54,127 nt of DNA, taken from Streptomyces montanisoli. Lineage in GTDB: Bacteria > Actinomycetota > Actinomycetes > Streptomycetales > Streptomycetaceae. The translations under genes were made by a program, and so were the position numbers. The notes below the pieces were generated by a model that saw only the letters and a program-made list of their open reading frames with translations, did not search any database and was not told the origin of the DNA. Location of the stretch: NCBI RefSeq assembly GCF_017813245.1, contig NZ_JAGIQL010000031.1:1-54127 (forward strand). The letters are read 5' to 3'. Shown piece after piece: positions 44,046 through 52,548 of the stretch. Numbering within the stretch: position 1 is the first letter of the stretch; every line of letters begins with the position of its first letter.

Positions 44046-44855
44046 ATGGGACATCAGGCAGGCCAGGGCGCAACGGCGCGCCCGCAAGGACCGAAACGCG
44101 AGGGGGCGGCGCCACCACTGCCACGGCTCGGCCGGCCGGCCGCCGCGCTCGCCGGGACCACGCCGGCGTGCGGCGTCGTCCTGGTGCTGCCCACGGGCGC
44201 CGAGGCGTCCGCCAGGCGCCCCTCGCCGCTCGTGCGTGCGGCCGTCGCGCCCTTCGCCAGGTCCCTGGGGAAGGCGTGCGCGCCGAAGGGCGTGCTCGTG
44301 CACGTGGTGCACTACCGGCTGGGCGGCTGGAACGGCGACGACGCGGAGCTGAGCGCCGACGCGCGGTGGGCGGCGGACGAGGCCGTCCGCCGCTACGGGG
44401 ACGTGCCGGTGTGCCTCGCCGGCTACGGCATGGGCGGCAGGGCCGCGCTCCACGCCGCCGGCCACCAGGCCGTCAACTCCGTCGTCGCGCTGGCCCCCTG
44501 GCTGCCCGACGACGGCCTCGCCGCCCCGGCGGAGCCCGTGCGGCAGCTGCTCGGGCGCCACGTCCTGATCGTCCACGGGTCCAACGACCGGCGTGTCGAC
44601 CCCGAGTTGTCGTACCGGCTCGCGGAGCGCGCGAAGAAGACTAACCGCGACACGTGCCGCTTCGAGGTGCGCGGCGACGGCCACGCGCTGCGCGGCCACC
44701 ACCGCGAAGTGGCGGCCCTCACCAAGGACTTCGCCCTCGGCGCGCTGCTGCCGAGGGCGTTCTCACGCCCGGTGGAGGACGCCCTGGCCGCACCGCCGCC
44801 GCTGGGGCTGCGCATGCCCCTGGCGACGGGCTTCGGCCGCACGCTCACCGACTGA
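44046..44855 (+). CDS. Alpha/beta-hydrolase-fold protein with altered nucleophile elbow
   Basis: 269 residues with a dienelactone-hydrolase-like layout: VVLVLPTGAE strand, helix RPSPLVRAAVAPFARSL, LAGYGMGGRAALHA at the nucleophile elbow, VLIVHGSNDRRVDP (acid region) and RGDGHALRGH (His). The elbow reads GYGMGG instead of GxSxG, so the usual Ser nucleophile is absent. It may be inactive as an esterase or have another role. Divergent from add. Confidence 0.75.
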   Translation: MGHQAGQGATARPQGPKREGAAPPLPRLGRPAAALAGTTPACGVVLVLPTGAEASARRPSPLVRAAVAPFARSLGKACAPKGVLVHVVHYRLGGWNGDDAELSADARWAADEAVRRYGDVPVCLAGYGMGGRAALHAAGHQAVNSVVALAPWLPDDGLAAPAEPVRQLLGRHVLIVHGSNDRRVDPELSYRLAERAKKTNRDTCRFEVRGDGHALRGHHREVAALTKDFALGALLPRAFSRPVEDALAAPPPLGLRMPLATGFGRTLTD

Positions 44856-45069
44856 CGCCGGGGCGCCGGATCCGCGCGCGCCGCCCGCGGCGCCACCGGC
44901 TGTGTGCGCCCGAGGGCCACCACGCGGCACGCGCCCGGCCAGTACGGGCGGACCGGGACCCGGCTGCGCGCGGAGCGGACCCGGCACGGCACGCGGACAG
45001 CGCGAGGCCGGGGCCGCCGCTTCTCATGTGCGCCGCCCCGGCGCCGCATGCACGCCGCGTGAGGCGATC
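44856..45069. other. Gene-free stretch before the P450 promoter
   Basis: GC-rich sequence with no supported ORF, hairpin or repeat. With the promoter and leader (45070-45233) it makes a 378-bp gap. Confidence 0.6.
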
Positions 45070-45099
45070 TTGACGCTCCGCGCCGCGCCTGCCTAGCGT
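45070..45099 (+). promoter_or_regulatory. Promoter of the P450-ferredoxin operon
   Basis: TTGACG, 18-bp spacer, TAGCGT: a good match to the main Streptomyces sigma factor consensus. Downstream, a perfect 16-bp palindrome CGGGAGGCGCCTCCCG (45114-45129) covers the early transcribed region and may be an operator, and TCGTGTACG occurs twice in tandem at about 45202-45219. Confidence 0.65.
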
Positions 45100-45233
45100 G
45101 GTGAACGGCTGCCCGGGAGGCGCCTCCCGCGGCCGGCCGGCCCGTTCGTCTCCGCCGCGGCGCCCAACTCCCCACGGGCGCGCTCGAATCCTCCTCAACC
45201 GTCGTGTACGTCGTGTACGAGAGGGAGACTCCC

Positions 45234-46454
45234 TTGACGAGCACCACGCCCCCCACGCCCCCCACCACACCCCCCGATCCCGTTCCCTACCCCTTCAACA
45301 AGGGCCCGGGGCTCGCCATGCACGAGGCGTACGCCCGCGCACGCGAGTCCGACGGGATGATCCGCGTCCAGATGCCCTACGGTGAGCCCGCCTGGCTGGC
45401 CACGCGCTACGCCGACGTGCGCGCTGTCCTCAGCGACCACCGCTTCTCCCGCGCCGCCGCGCAGGAGCACGACGAGCCACGGCACACGCCGGGCGCCGGC
45501 GTCGAATCGGACAGCATCCTCTCGATGGACCCGCCCGACCACACCCGGCTGCGCACCCTCGTCTCGCGCGCCTTCACCAAGCAGCGCGTCGAGCAACTGC
45601 GCCCCTGGGTGCGGCGGTTGACCGGTGACCTGCTGGCAGGGCTGAGAGCCAGGGGCGACACAGCGGACCTCGTCGAGGACTTCGCGCTGCCGCTGCCGAT
45701 CGCCGTCATCTGCGAACTGCTCGGGGTACCGGCCGCCGACCGGCCCAGGTTCCGCGAGTGGAGCGACGGCGTGCTGTCCACGAGCCGCCTCACGCAGGAG
45801 GAGCAGTACGCCAACATGCTCGCGCTGCGCGACTACATCACCGGCCACGTGGCAGCGCGGCGGCTCGTCCCGAAGGACGACCTCATCTCGGCCCTCATCG
45901 CCGCCCGCGACGCCGACGACAGGCTCGGCGAGCAGGAGCTGGTCAACCTCTGCGTCGGCATCCTTATCGCGGGCCACGAGACGACCGCGTCGCAGATCCC
46001 CAACTTCGTCCACGTGCTGCTGCACCACCCGGAGGAATGGCGGAGCCTGCGCGACGATCCCGGGCTGATCCCCGCCGCGGTGGAGGAGCTGACGCGGTTC
46101 GTGCCGCTCATCGTAGGCGGCGCCTTCGCCCGTTACGCCACGGAGGACGTCGAGGTCGGCGGGGTGCTCGTACGGGAGGGCGAGCCCGTGATCGTGGCGA
46201 CCAACGCGGCCAACCGCGACCCCGCGCGCTTCGAGGACCCCGAGGAGCTGCGCCTCGACCGCACGGCCAACCAGCACGTGACGTTCGGCCACGGCGTCCA
46301 TCACTGCCTGGGCGCGCCGCTGGCGAGGCTGGAGCTCCAGGAGGCGCTGCGCGCCCTCACCGCGACGATGCCAGGGCTGCGTGTGGCGGGCGAGGTCGTG
46401 TGGAAGGAGGGGATGCTCGTCCGCGCCCCGAGCCGGATGACGGTGGGCTGGTGA
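45234..46454 (+). CDS. Cytochrome P450 (CYP105/107-like)
   Basis: 406 residues, soluble bacterial P450. I-helix AGHETTAS, ExxR in EELTRF, and heme-binding FGHGVHHCLGA with the Cys ligand are all present; SMDPPDHTRLRTLVSRAFT is the C-helix region. TTG 45234 is chosen as start because GAGAGGGAGAC precedes it; a longer frame begins at 45204. It is followed with a GTGA overlap by its likely electron donor ferredoxin. Substrate unknown; no other biosynthetic gene is adjacent. Confidence 0.93.
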   Translation: MTSTTPPTPPTTPPDPVPYPFNKGPGLAMHEAYARARESDGMIRVQMPYGEPAWLATRYADVRAVLSDHRFSRAAAQEHDEPRHTPGAGVESDSILSMDPPDHTRLRTLVSRAFTKQRVEQLRPWVRRLTGDLLAGLRARGDTADLVEDFALPLPIAVICELLGVPAADRPRFREWSDGVLSTSRLTQEEQYANMLALRDYITGHVAARRLVPKDDLISALIAARDADDRLGEQELVNLCVGILIAGHETTASQIPNFVHVLLHHPEEWRSLRDDPGLIPAAVEELTRFVPLIVGGAFARYATEDVEVGGVLVREGEPVIVATNAANRDPARFEDPEELRLDRTANQHVTFGHGVHHCLGAPLARLELQEALRALTATMPGLRVAGEVVWKEGMLVRAPSRMTVGW

Positions 46455-46723
46455 CGGCCCGGGTCCCGGCGCGCGGTCCTGAAGGCTGTACGGACCCCGC
46501 GTGGCACGTCGAGGTCGACCAGGACCAGTGCATCGGCTCAGGCATGTGCGTCGCGCTCCTGCCGAAACGTTTCGTCCTGCCGGGAGACGCTGCCCGCGTC
46601 CTGCCGGGCGCGGCGGACGGCGTCCCCGACGAGGCGCTGCTCGACGCGGCCGACTCCTGCCCGGCCCTCGCGATCACCGTCACGGACCGCGCCACGGGGC
46701 GGATCGTCGGGCCACGCCCGTAG
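46451..46723 (+). CDS. 3Fe-4S ferredoxin
   Basis: 90 residues. WHVEVDQDQCIGSGMCVALLPKRF and later DSCPALAI give the C-x5-C...CP pattern of the single [3Fe-4S] cluster ferredoxins that serve Streptomyces P450s. GTG start within a GTGA overlap with the P450 stop, so dosage is coupled. An N-terminal extension of about 18 residues precedes the fold. Confidence 0.9.
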   Translation: MTARVPARGPEGCTDPAWHVEVDQDQCIGSGMCVALLPKRFVLPGDAARVLPGAADGVPDEALLDAADSCPALAITVTDRATGRIVGPRP

Positions 46724-46765
46724 CCGGAGCCCGGCCGCCGGTGCGGCCGCCGGGGCGCGCCCGCG

Positions 46766-47218
46766 TCACCTCCCGGCGAGTCGCCCCGTCAGGCGGGACA
46801 GCAGGCCGACGCAGTCGGCCAGTCGCCGCCGCTCCTCGGCGCTGAACTCGTCGCGGATGGCGGCGTCGAGCACGCGGGCCCGCTGGGCGCGCTCGCCTTT
46901 GAGGCGGGCGCGCCCGTCGTCGGTGATGTGCAGCAGGAGCTTGCGGCCGTCGCTGGGGTGCGGCTCCGCGCGCACCAGGCCGCCGGCGGCGAGTTCCTTG
47001 ACGGACTTGGCGGCCGACTGGTGCGTGACGCCGCGCCGCTGGGCGAGGTCGGCCGTGGTCAGCGGGCCGCCGCGGTCGAGGTAGCCGAGGGCGGCCGCCT
47101 CGCCCGGAGGCATGGTGTCCACGGCCCGTACGGTCCTGACCAGCGCCCCGATCGACTGCCGCAACTCATCGGCCAGCCCGTCGTCGGCCACGTCCTCGAT
47201 CGGCCCGTCCTCGTCCAT
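46766..47218 (-). CDS. MarR-family transcriptional regulator
   Basis: 150 residues. Winged helix GPLTTADLAQRRGVTHQSAAKSVKELAAGGLVRAEPHPSDGRKLLLHITDDGRARL with the typical DGR wing. Divergent from the metallo-beta-lactamase-fold gene; three TTGTACAA-like half-sites in the gap suggest autorepression and control of that gene. Confidence 0.9.
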   Translation of the reverse strand: MDEDGPIEDVADDGLADELRQSIGALVRTVRAVDTMPPGEAAALGYLDRGGPLTTADLAQRRGVTHQSAAKSVKELAAGGLVRAEPHPSDGRKLLLHITDDGRARLKGERAQRARVLDAAIRDEFSAEERRRLADCVGLLSRLTGRLAGR

Positions 47219-47248
47219 GCGGGCATCCTACCCAGACATCCTCGCCGC

Positions 47249-47284
47249 AGTTGTACAATGCAGTTCTACAACCTAGTTGTACAG
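47249..47284. promoter_or_regulatory. MarR operator cluster with overlapping promoter
   Basis: TTGTACAA (47251), TTCTACAA (47264) and TTGTACA (47277) are spaced by 13 bp. TTGTAC and TAGTTG are also spaced 17 bp like -35/-10 boxes toward the MBL gene, so binding would block the promoter. Confidence 0.7.
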
Positions 47285-47308
47285 TTTCGAGCGAGAGGAC
47301 CCCCGACC

Positions 47309-47968
47309 ATGCAGCTCACCAAGTTCGGCCACGCCTGCGTCCGTGTCGAGAAGGACGGCCGCCGCCTGGTGGTGGACCCCGGCGGCCTGACCGAGCCGCA
47401 GGCGCTGGAGGGCGCCGACGCGGTGCTGGTCACCCACGAGCACTTCGACCACTTCTCGGAGGACGCCCTGCGCCGCGCGGCCCGCGACAACCCGGGCCTG
47501 CGCGTGTGGACCAACCACGCGGTCGCGGGGCAACTGGACGGCCTCGGCGCCCGGGTCACGGCCGTCGGGGAGGGCGACGCGTTCACCGCGGCCGGCTTCG
47601 ACGTGAAGGTCCACGGCGCGTGGCACGCGGTCATCCACCCCGACATCCCGCGCATCGCCAACATCGGCTTCCTCGTCGACGACGCGCTCTTCCACCCCGG
47701 CGACGCGCTGACCGTCCCCGCCGCCCCCGTCTCCACACTGCTGCTGCCGGTGCACGCCCCCTGGTCCACGGTCGGCCACCTGATCGACTACGTCCGCGAG
47801 GTCGCCCCACGCGACGCCTACGCCATCCACGACGGCGCGCTGAACGACATCGGCACGGCGATGGTCGGCGGCTTCCTCGGCGACAAGGGCCCCGGCACCC
47901 CGTCGCGCTACCACCGCCTGACGCCGGGCGCCACGGTCCCGATCGGTGGTGCCCGGATCACACCGTGA
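47309..47968 (+). CDS. Metallo-beta-lactamase-fold hydrolase (UlaG/YtkL-like)
   Basis: 219 residues. LTKFGHACVRV, VVDPGGL, THEHFDHF (HxHxDH-type metal motif) and the later VHAPW and IHDG segments identify a small MBL-fold hydrolase of the L-ascorbate-6-phosphate lactonase/YtkL group. Substrate unknown. Under likely MarR control. Its end overlaps the convergent dehydrogenase gene by 11 bp. Confidence 0.87.
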   Translation: MQLTKFGHACVRVEKDGRRLVVDPGGLTEPQALEGADAVLVTHEHFDHFSEDALRRAARDNPGLRVWTNHAVAGQLDGLGARVTAVGEGDAFTAAGFDVKVHGAWHAVIHPDIPRIANIGFLVDDALFHPGDALTVPAAPVSTLLLPVHAPWSTVGHLIDYVREVAPRDAYAIHDGALNDIGTAMVGGFLGDKGPGTPSRYHRLTPGATVPIGGARITP

Positions 47969-49016
47969 CGACCAGCTTCGTCGCGGAGACGCCGTCCCGG
48001 AGCCGGCGCAGCGCTTCGGGGATGTGGGCGAGGCCGTCGCCCACGACCGTCGCGTCCGGCGCGGCGCGGTACGCGCCGGAGGCGAGCGCGGCCGGGAGGA
48101 AGTCGGCGTAGATCGCGGGGCCGACCTCGTTGTCCTTCAGGGTGCCGCCCCAGATCCCGTTCACCCGCACCCCCTGGCGCGGTGCACGCCAGGACTGGAC
48201 GCGTGCGACGAGCGGGGTCTGCGCGGACGCGACGCGCTTGCTGCCCTCGGTCCTGGCCGCGATCGCGATGGCCTTCGGGAGCGACCCGGACCCGATCGCG
48301 AGCGTCCCGGCGAGTGGGCTTTCGCCGATCATGTCCACGACCTCGTCGACGGCGGTGGGGCTGCGGTAGCTCACCGCCCCGGCCGCGCCGAGCGAGCGCA
48401 CGTAGCCGAAGTTGTGCGGTGACGCGGTCGCCACGACGCGGTAGCCGGCGTTTCGCGCGAGCTGGATCGCGTTGCTCCCGACGCTCGTCGAACCGCCCCA
48501 CACGAGAACCGTCTCCGACCGGTCGACGGGGTCGACGGGGTCTGCGCACGGCATCGCGAGGCCGAGGTGGTCCTGCTGGAACATGCCGGTGGCCGCGGTC
48601 GAGAGCGTCAGCGGTACCACCGCCGCCTGCGCGAACGGCAGCGAGTCGGGGATGGGCGAGACCATGTGCTGCATGAGCACGACGTAGTGCTGGAACGCGC
48701 CCTCGGCCGCACGGTTCTGCGACTTCTCGACGCCGAACGCGTGCCCTAGCACCCGATCGCCCGGCCGCAGCCGCGTCACGCCGGGACCGACCTCGACAAC
48801 CTCGCCGGCGACGTCCGAGCCCACGACCGCGGGGAAGGTGAGCCACGGCAGCACCACGCGGTACAGGAAGCCGGGCAGGCCGTCGACGGGGTTCACGGCG
48901 ATCGCCCGCACCCGCACGACGATCTCGTTCGCCGCCGGTGGCGTTCGAGGGGCGGGCCCCACTGCAAAGTGGGCGCCGCGCTTCGGCAGCCACAGCGCGA
49001 CGTTCTGTTCGGTCAT
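47958..49016 (-). CDS. Zinc-independent MDR oxidoreductase (enoyl-reductase/quinone-oxidoreductase-like)
   Basis: 352 residues. GroES-like part (ANEIVVRVRAIAVNPVDG...VVGSDVAGEVVEVGPGVTRLRPGDRVLGHAFG) and NADPH-binding part (VLVWGGSTSVGSNAIQLARNAGYRVVATAS). The AVNPVD pattern and absence of zinc cysteines place it with trans-enoyl-reductase-like MDR proteins rather than zinc alcohol dehydrogenases. Divergent from a TetR gene that probably controls it. Confidence 0.87.
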   Translation of the reverse strand: MTEQNVALWLPKRGAHFAVGPAPRTPPAANEIVVRVRAIAVNPVDGLPGFLYRVVLPWLTFPAVVGSDVAGEVVEVGPGVTRLRPGDRVLGHAFGVEKSQNRAAEGAFQHYVVLMQHMVSPIPDSLPFAQAAVVPLTLSTAATGMFQQDHLGLAMPCADPVDPVDRSETVLVWGGSTSVGSNAIQLARNAGYRVVATASPHNFGYVRSLGAAGAVSYRSPTAVDEVVDMIGESPLAGTLAIGSGSLPKAIAIAARTEGSKRVASAQTPLVARVQSWRAPRQGVRVNGIWGGTLKDNEVGPAIYADFLPAALASGAYRAAPDATVVGDGLAHIPEALRRLRDGVSATKLVVTV

Positions 49017-49094
49017 CTGCGTCCCAACTCTCTTTGCATGGCCGCTGGATCGCGCCGCCGGATCGCCCGCGCCGCACGGTCAGAGTAGACAGTG

Positions 49095-49120
49095 CCTAGT
49101 TCCTAGTCAACGCCTAGATC
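49095..49120. promoter_or_regulatory. CCTAG repeats in the divergent dehydrogenase/tetR gap
   Basis: Three CCTAG words at 49095, 49102 and 49113; the first two make CTAGTTCCTAG. They are candidate TetR operators. TAGATC (49115-49120) could be a -10 box putting the tetR transcript start at its ATG (leaderless). Confidence 0.45.
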
Positions 49121-49128
49121 CCGATACC

Positions 49129-49794
49129 ATGGGTCCCATGCCCGACGACCGGCCCTTCCATCACGGCAACCTCCGTGCCGTGCTGCTCGACCAGGCGGAG
49201 ACGGTGCTCCGTGAGCGGGGGATCGACGCGCTGTCCCTCCGTGAACTGGCCCGCGCGGCGGGCGTCAGCCACGGAGCCCCGCGCAGTCACTTCATCGACC
49301 GCGCCGCGCTCCTCGACGCGCTGGCGGAGCGGGGCTTCGTCCGCCTCGCCGACGAGATCCGCGGGGCGGCCGCGCGCACCTCCGGCGCCGGGGCGTCCGG
49401 CGACGGCGCGCCCGGCGACGGGACGTCCGGCGACGGGACGTCCGGCCGTGGCGCGTCCGCCCTCCGCGCGGCCGCCTCGGCGTACGTGCGGTTCGCGGTG
49501 CGCGAGCCCGCGCTGCTCGACCTCATGTTCTCGGCGAAGGTGGTCGGCCCCTCGGAGGCGGTCGCGGGCGCTGCGGAACGCCTGTTCGCGACGATGACCG
49601 ACATCATGAGCACGGCCGCCGAAGCGGGCGCGTACGACGCGCGCGACGTCGGCCGGCTGACGCTGCTGCTGTCCGCGACCGTCCAGGGCATCTCGGCGCT
49701 CGTCACGTCAGGGCGCATCACGACGGACCAGAGCGATGCGCTCGTCGACGACGCGATCACCGTCTTCCTGGCGGGCGCGTCGGCCGGACGCTAG
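49129..49794 (+). CDS. TetR-family regulator with repeat-encoded linker
   Basis: 221 residues. HTH: HHGNLRAVLLDQAETVLRERGIDALSLRELARAAGVSHGAPRSHFIDRAALLDALAERGF, the TetR_C_13-like subgroup that often regulates an adjacent MDR dehydrogenase. A Gly/Asp/Ser linker made of 15-bp repeats (49384-49458) sits between HTH and ligand domain. ATG 49129 (MGPMPDDRPF) or ATG 49138; no ribosome binding site is visible. Confidence 0.88.
   Translation: MGPMPDDRPFHHGNLRAVLLDQAETVLRERGIDALSLRELARAAGVSHGAPRSHFIDRAALLDALAERGFVRLADEIRGAAARTSGAGASGDGAPGDGTSGDGTSGRGASALRAAASAYVRFAVREPALLDLMFSAKVVGPSEAVAGAAERLFATMTDIMSTAAEAGAYDARDVGRLTLLLSATVQGISALVTSGRITTDQSDALVDDAITVFLAGASAGR
49384..49458 (+). repeat. Five 15-bp tandem repeats inside the tetR gene
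   Basis: Units near GGCGACGGGACGTCC at 49384, 49399, 49414, 49429 and 49444; units 3 and 4 are identical. They encode GDGTS-type pentapeptides between the two domains. Confidence 0.85.
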
Positions 49795-49822
49795 GCATGT
49801 GACGAGCGGGCCGATCGGCCCC

Positions 49823-50512
49823 TCACCCGTCCCGCCGGCCGGGATCCTCCTCTGCGTGGATTCCATGCCGGTGCGCGTACACGATGGCCTGCGGGCGGTC
49901 GCGGCTGCCGGTCTTGGCGAAGATCTGATGGACGTGGCTCTTCACCGTGGCGCGGCTCAGGTACAGCCTGGCGGCGATCTCCGCGTTGGACATGCCCTGC
50001 GCGATCAGGCCGAGCACCTGGGCCTCGCGCTCGGTGAGGCCGTCGGGGAGCGCCGCGTCCCGCTCGGCATGCCCGGGGTCGTCGCGGCGGCTCGCGTTGA
50101 TCAGGACGGTGGCGGCGACCGGATCGAGCATGGCGTGACCGGACACGGCGGCCTCGATGGCACGGTGGATGTCCGTGGCGGAGGCGTTCTTGGTCAGGTA
50201 GCCGATCGCGCCGGCTTCGAGGGCGGCGAGGACGGAGTCGTCGTCGGTGTAGGTGGTGAGCACCACGACGGCCGTGTCCGGACGCTCGCTCCTCAGCCGA
50301 CGGGTGGCCTCGACGCCGTCGGTGCCGGGCATGTGCAGGTCCATCAGGACGACGCCGGCCTCGTGCAGGACGGCGAGGTCAACGGCCTGCGCGCCGTCCG
50401 CTGCGAGCCCGGCGACGTGCACCCCGTCGACGGCGTCGAGGATGGTGGCCAGGCCCTCGCGAACGACCCGATGGTCGTCGGCGACGACGACGGAGATCGG
50501 TGTGGGACTCAT
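49823..50512 (-). CDS. NarL/LuxR-type response regulator
   Basis: 229 residues. Receiver: VVVADDHRVVREGLATIL, VVLMDLHMPGTDG (phospho-Asp), VVVLTTY, GYLTKNAS. HTH: LTEREAQVLGLIAQGMSNAEIAARLYLSRATVKSHVHQIFAKTGSRDR. Start overlaps the kinase stop by ATGA. Last gene of a three-gene minus-strand operon. Confidence 0.93.
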   Translation of the reverse strand: MSPTPISVVVADDHRVVREGLATILDAVDGVHVAGLAADGAQAVDLAVLHEAGVVLMDLHMPGTDGVEATRRLRSERPDTAVVVLTTYTDDDSVLAALEAGAIGYLTKNASATDIHRAIEAAVSGHAMLDPVAATVLINASRRDDPGHAERDAALPDGLTEREAQVLGLIAQGMSNAEIAARLYLSRATVKSHVHQIFAKTGSRDRPQAIVYAHRHGIHAEEDPGRRDG

Positions 50513-51771
50513 CCGCTGCTCCCGTCTTCGCGGTTGGCCGAGCCACCCCGCCGATAGGGGACGCGTGCGGCGACGCGCCAGCCGCCGTCGGGCGTGGGGC
50601 CGACCCGGAGATCGCCGCCGGCCTGCTCGATGCGTTCCCGCATGCCACGCAGCCCGAACCCACCGCCGCCTGTGCGCGGTGTCGCGCGCGTCTCGGGTTT
50701 CGGGGCGGCGGGCCTGGCATTGCCCACCTGCACGGTCACGTCCCGCTGACCGAAGCCGACTCGTACGTGCACGTGGGCGCCGGGGGCGTGTTTGGCGGCG
50801 TTGGTCAGTGCTTCCTGAACGAGCCGGTAGAGCGTGAGCGTGGTGCCCGCGTCGAGATCCCGGCGCACACCCTCCACCTCGAACTCCGCTTGGTGCAGTT
50901 CACACAGCCTTTCGATCTGCGCGGCCGGCGGTGTGGCCTCGCCCCGCAGCGCGCGAACGGCTTGGCGCGCCTCGTCCAGACCTGTGCTGACCAGCTCGTG
51001 GCCGAGCTCGATCTGCGTGAGCAGCTTCTCGCGCGGCGCGCTCGTGCGGGCGAGCGTGTCGACCGCGGTGAGCTGGATCGACAGCGCGCCGAGGGTGTGG
51101 GCGAGCACGTCGTGCAGCTCGCGGCCGAGACGGTTGCGCTCACCGGCCAGCTCCGCCTCGGCCCTGGCGAGCGCGGCGCGGCGGCGTTCGGTGGCGACCA
51201 GTGTGCTGTGCCGGGCGCGCTGGTCGATCTCGCGTCGGCTCGCACCGGCCACCAGCCCGGCGAGGGCCGCGGCGGCGGTGGCCAGCAGGCGACCGGGGAA
51301 CGGCCCGTGGGCGATCGCCGCCAGGCAGTAGGCGACGGGACCGGCGGCGGACAGCACGAGGGCGACAACCGGATCGAACGTTGCGGCGGCCATGCTCACC
51401 GCGAGGCCGGTGAAGATCAGCCCGTTGGCGTCCGTGACCGCGAGCACCGCACCGGCCGCACACATCACCGTGGTTGCCACGGCCACGTGCGCGCCCCGGG
51501 CGCGGGCGGTCAGGAGCGGCCCGGCGGCCATGAGCGGCCCGGCGATCAGGAGCGGCCCGGCGATCAGGACGAGCCAGGCCACCGCCGCGACGGCCAAGGC
51601 AACGGGCGCGACGACCCCAGGACCGGCCGGGAGGGTGGCGACATTGGCCCAGACCGACACGCCCAGCCCCACCAGCATGACCGCGGCCTGCGCACGCGGA
51701 TCGGGGATCATGCCGCTCAGCCCGATGCCGGGAGGATCCGCGGCCGACCTGAATCTGCTGGTGATACTCAT
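50509..51771 (-). CDS. NarL-type sensor histidine kinase (HisKA_3)
   Basis: 420 residues. About six membrane segments in the first 170 residues, then the dimerisation/phosphoacceptor RNRLGRELHDVLAHTLGALSIQL, ATPase segments VQEALTNAAKHAPGAHV and GFGLRGMRERIEQAGGDL. Lacks a large extracytoplasmic sensor, as in membrane-stress type kinases. GGAGCG precedes ATG 51771. ATGA overlaps on both sides. Confidence 0.92.
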   Translation of the reverse strand: MSITSRFRSAADPPGIGLSGMIPDPRAQAAVMLVGLGVSVWANVATLPAGPGVVAPVALAVAAVAWLVLIAGPLLIAGPLMAAGPLLTARARGAHVAVATTVMCAAGAVLAVTDANGLIFTGLAVSMAAATFDPVVALVLSAAGPVAYCLAAIAHGPFPGRLLATAAAALAGLVAGASRREIDQRARHSTLVATERRRAALARAEAELAGERNRLGRELHDVLAHTLGALSIQLTAVDTLARTSAPREKLLTQIELGHELVSTGLDEARQAVRALRGEATPPAAQIERLCELHQAEFEVEGVRRDLDAGTTLTLYRLVQEALTNAAKHAPGAHVHVRVGFGQRDVTVQVGNARPAAPKPETRATPRTGGGGFGLRGMRERIEQAGGDLRVGPTPDGGWRVAARVPYRRGGSANREDGSSG

Positions 51772-52376
51772 CGCTCCGCATTGTCCCAGGACGGCACGGC
51801 AGAGGACCGCGCCCGCAGTGCGCCCGGCCGGGTCTGGGCAGCCAGGCATGCCCTGCCTCGCAGCCACAGCCCCAGACTGCGGAACAGGCTCATGCCCACG
51901 GACAGGAAGATGAAGCCGTTGGTCAGGCCGGTGCCGCTCAGATGGTGACCGGCGAGAAAGGTTCCGAGCCCCACGGGAAACACATGCTGGGCGCCGTAGG
52001 CGAAGCCGAGCCGGGCGACGGTCACAGCGATCCAGATGGCCGCGTAACCGACCCCTGAGCGGCTGAACGCGGCAGGCTTGCCCGCGCTGGCCGAGGCGCG
52101 CGGCCAACGCCGTCGCCAATCGGGGCAGTAGCCGACGGACACCAGAAGCGGACAGGCCGAGAACAGCCCGAGCACGGCCCCGGCCAGTGCTCCCGCGCCC
52201 TGCAGCAGCAGGTCGTCGCCGCCCGTGGGCAGCGAGGTGAAGAAGAACGGCACGATGACGATCACACCGACGACCGGCCGCCCCACCCGGAACCAGCCGA
52301 TCCTGCGACGACCGAGGTCGGATTCGAGCACCACGGCCAGAATGGCCAGCTGCATGATCACGATGTTCGCTGTCAT
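51768..52376 (-). CDS. Membrane protein of the two-component operon
   Basis: 202 residues with about six hydrophobic segments (IVIMQLAILAVVLES, VVGVIVIVPFFFTSL, GALAGAVLGLFSA, WIAVTVARLGFAY, LTNGFIFLSVGMSLFRSLGLW). No known motif. First gene of the operon, coupled by ATGA to the kinase, so it may be a signal-input or target membrane protein. Start at 52376; the longer frame upstream has no ribosome binding site. Confidence 0.78.
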   Translation of the reverse strand: MTANIVIMQLAILAVVLESDLGRRRIGWFRVGRPVVGVIVIVPFFFTSLPTGGDDLLLQGAGALAGAVLGLFSACPLLVSVGYCPDWRRRWPRASASAGKPAAFSRSGVGYAAIWIAVTVARLGFAYGAQHVFPVGLGTFLAGHHLSGTGLTNGFIFLSVGMSLFRSLGLWLRGRACLAAQTRPGALRARSSAVPSWDNAER

Positions 52377-52548
52377 GCGTCCACCGTCGCCGCGACGCGT
52401 GACCGTGCCATCGGCCCACGGGCCGGTCACCGGGTGGAGATACGAGGCCGGGGGGTGGAGACCCGGATCCACCCCCAGGGTGGGCGGGCGCGGCGCGTCC
52501 CGCCCTCAGGGTGTCCTGGACACGCGACCGACGCCGCACTACGGTCTC

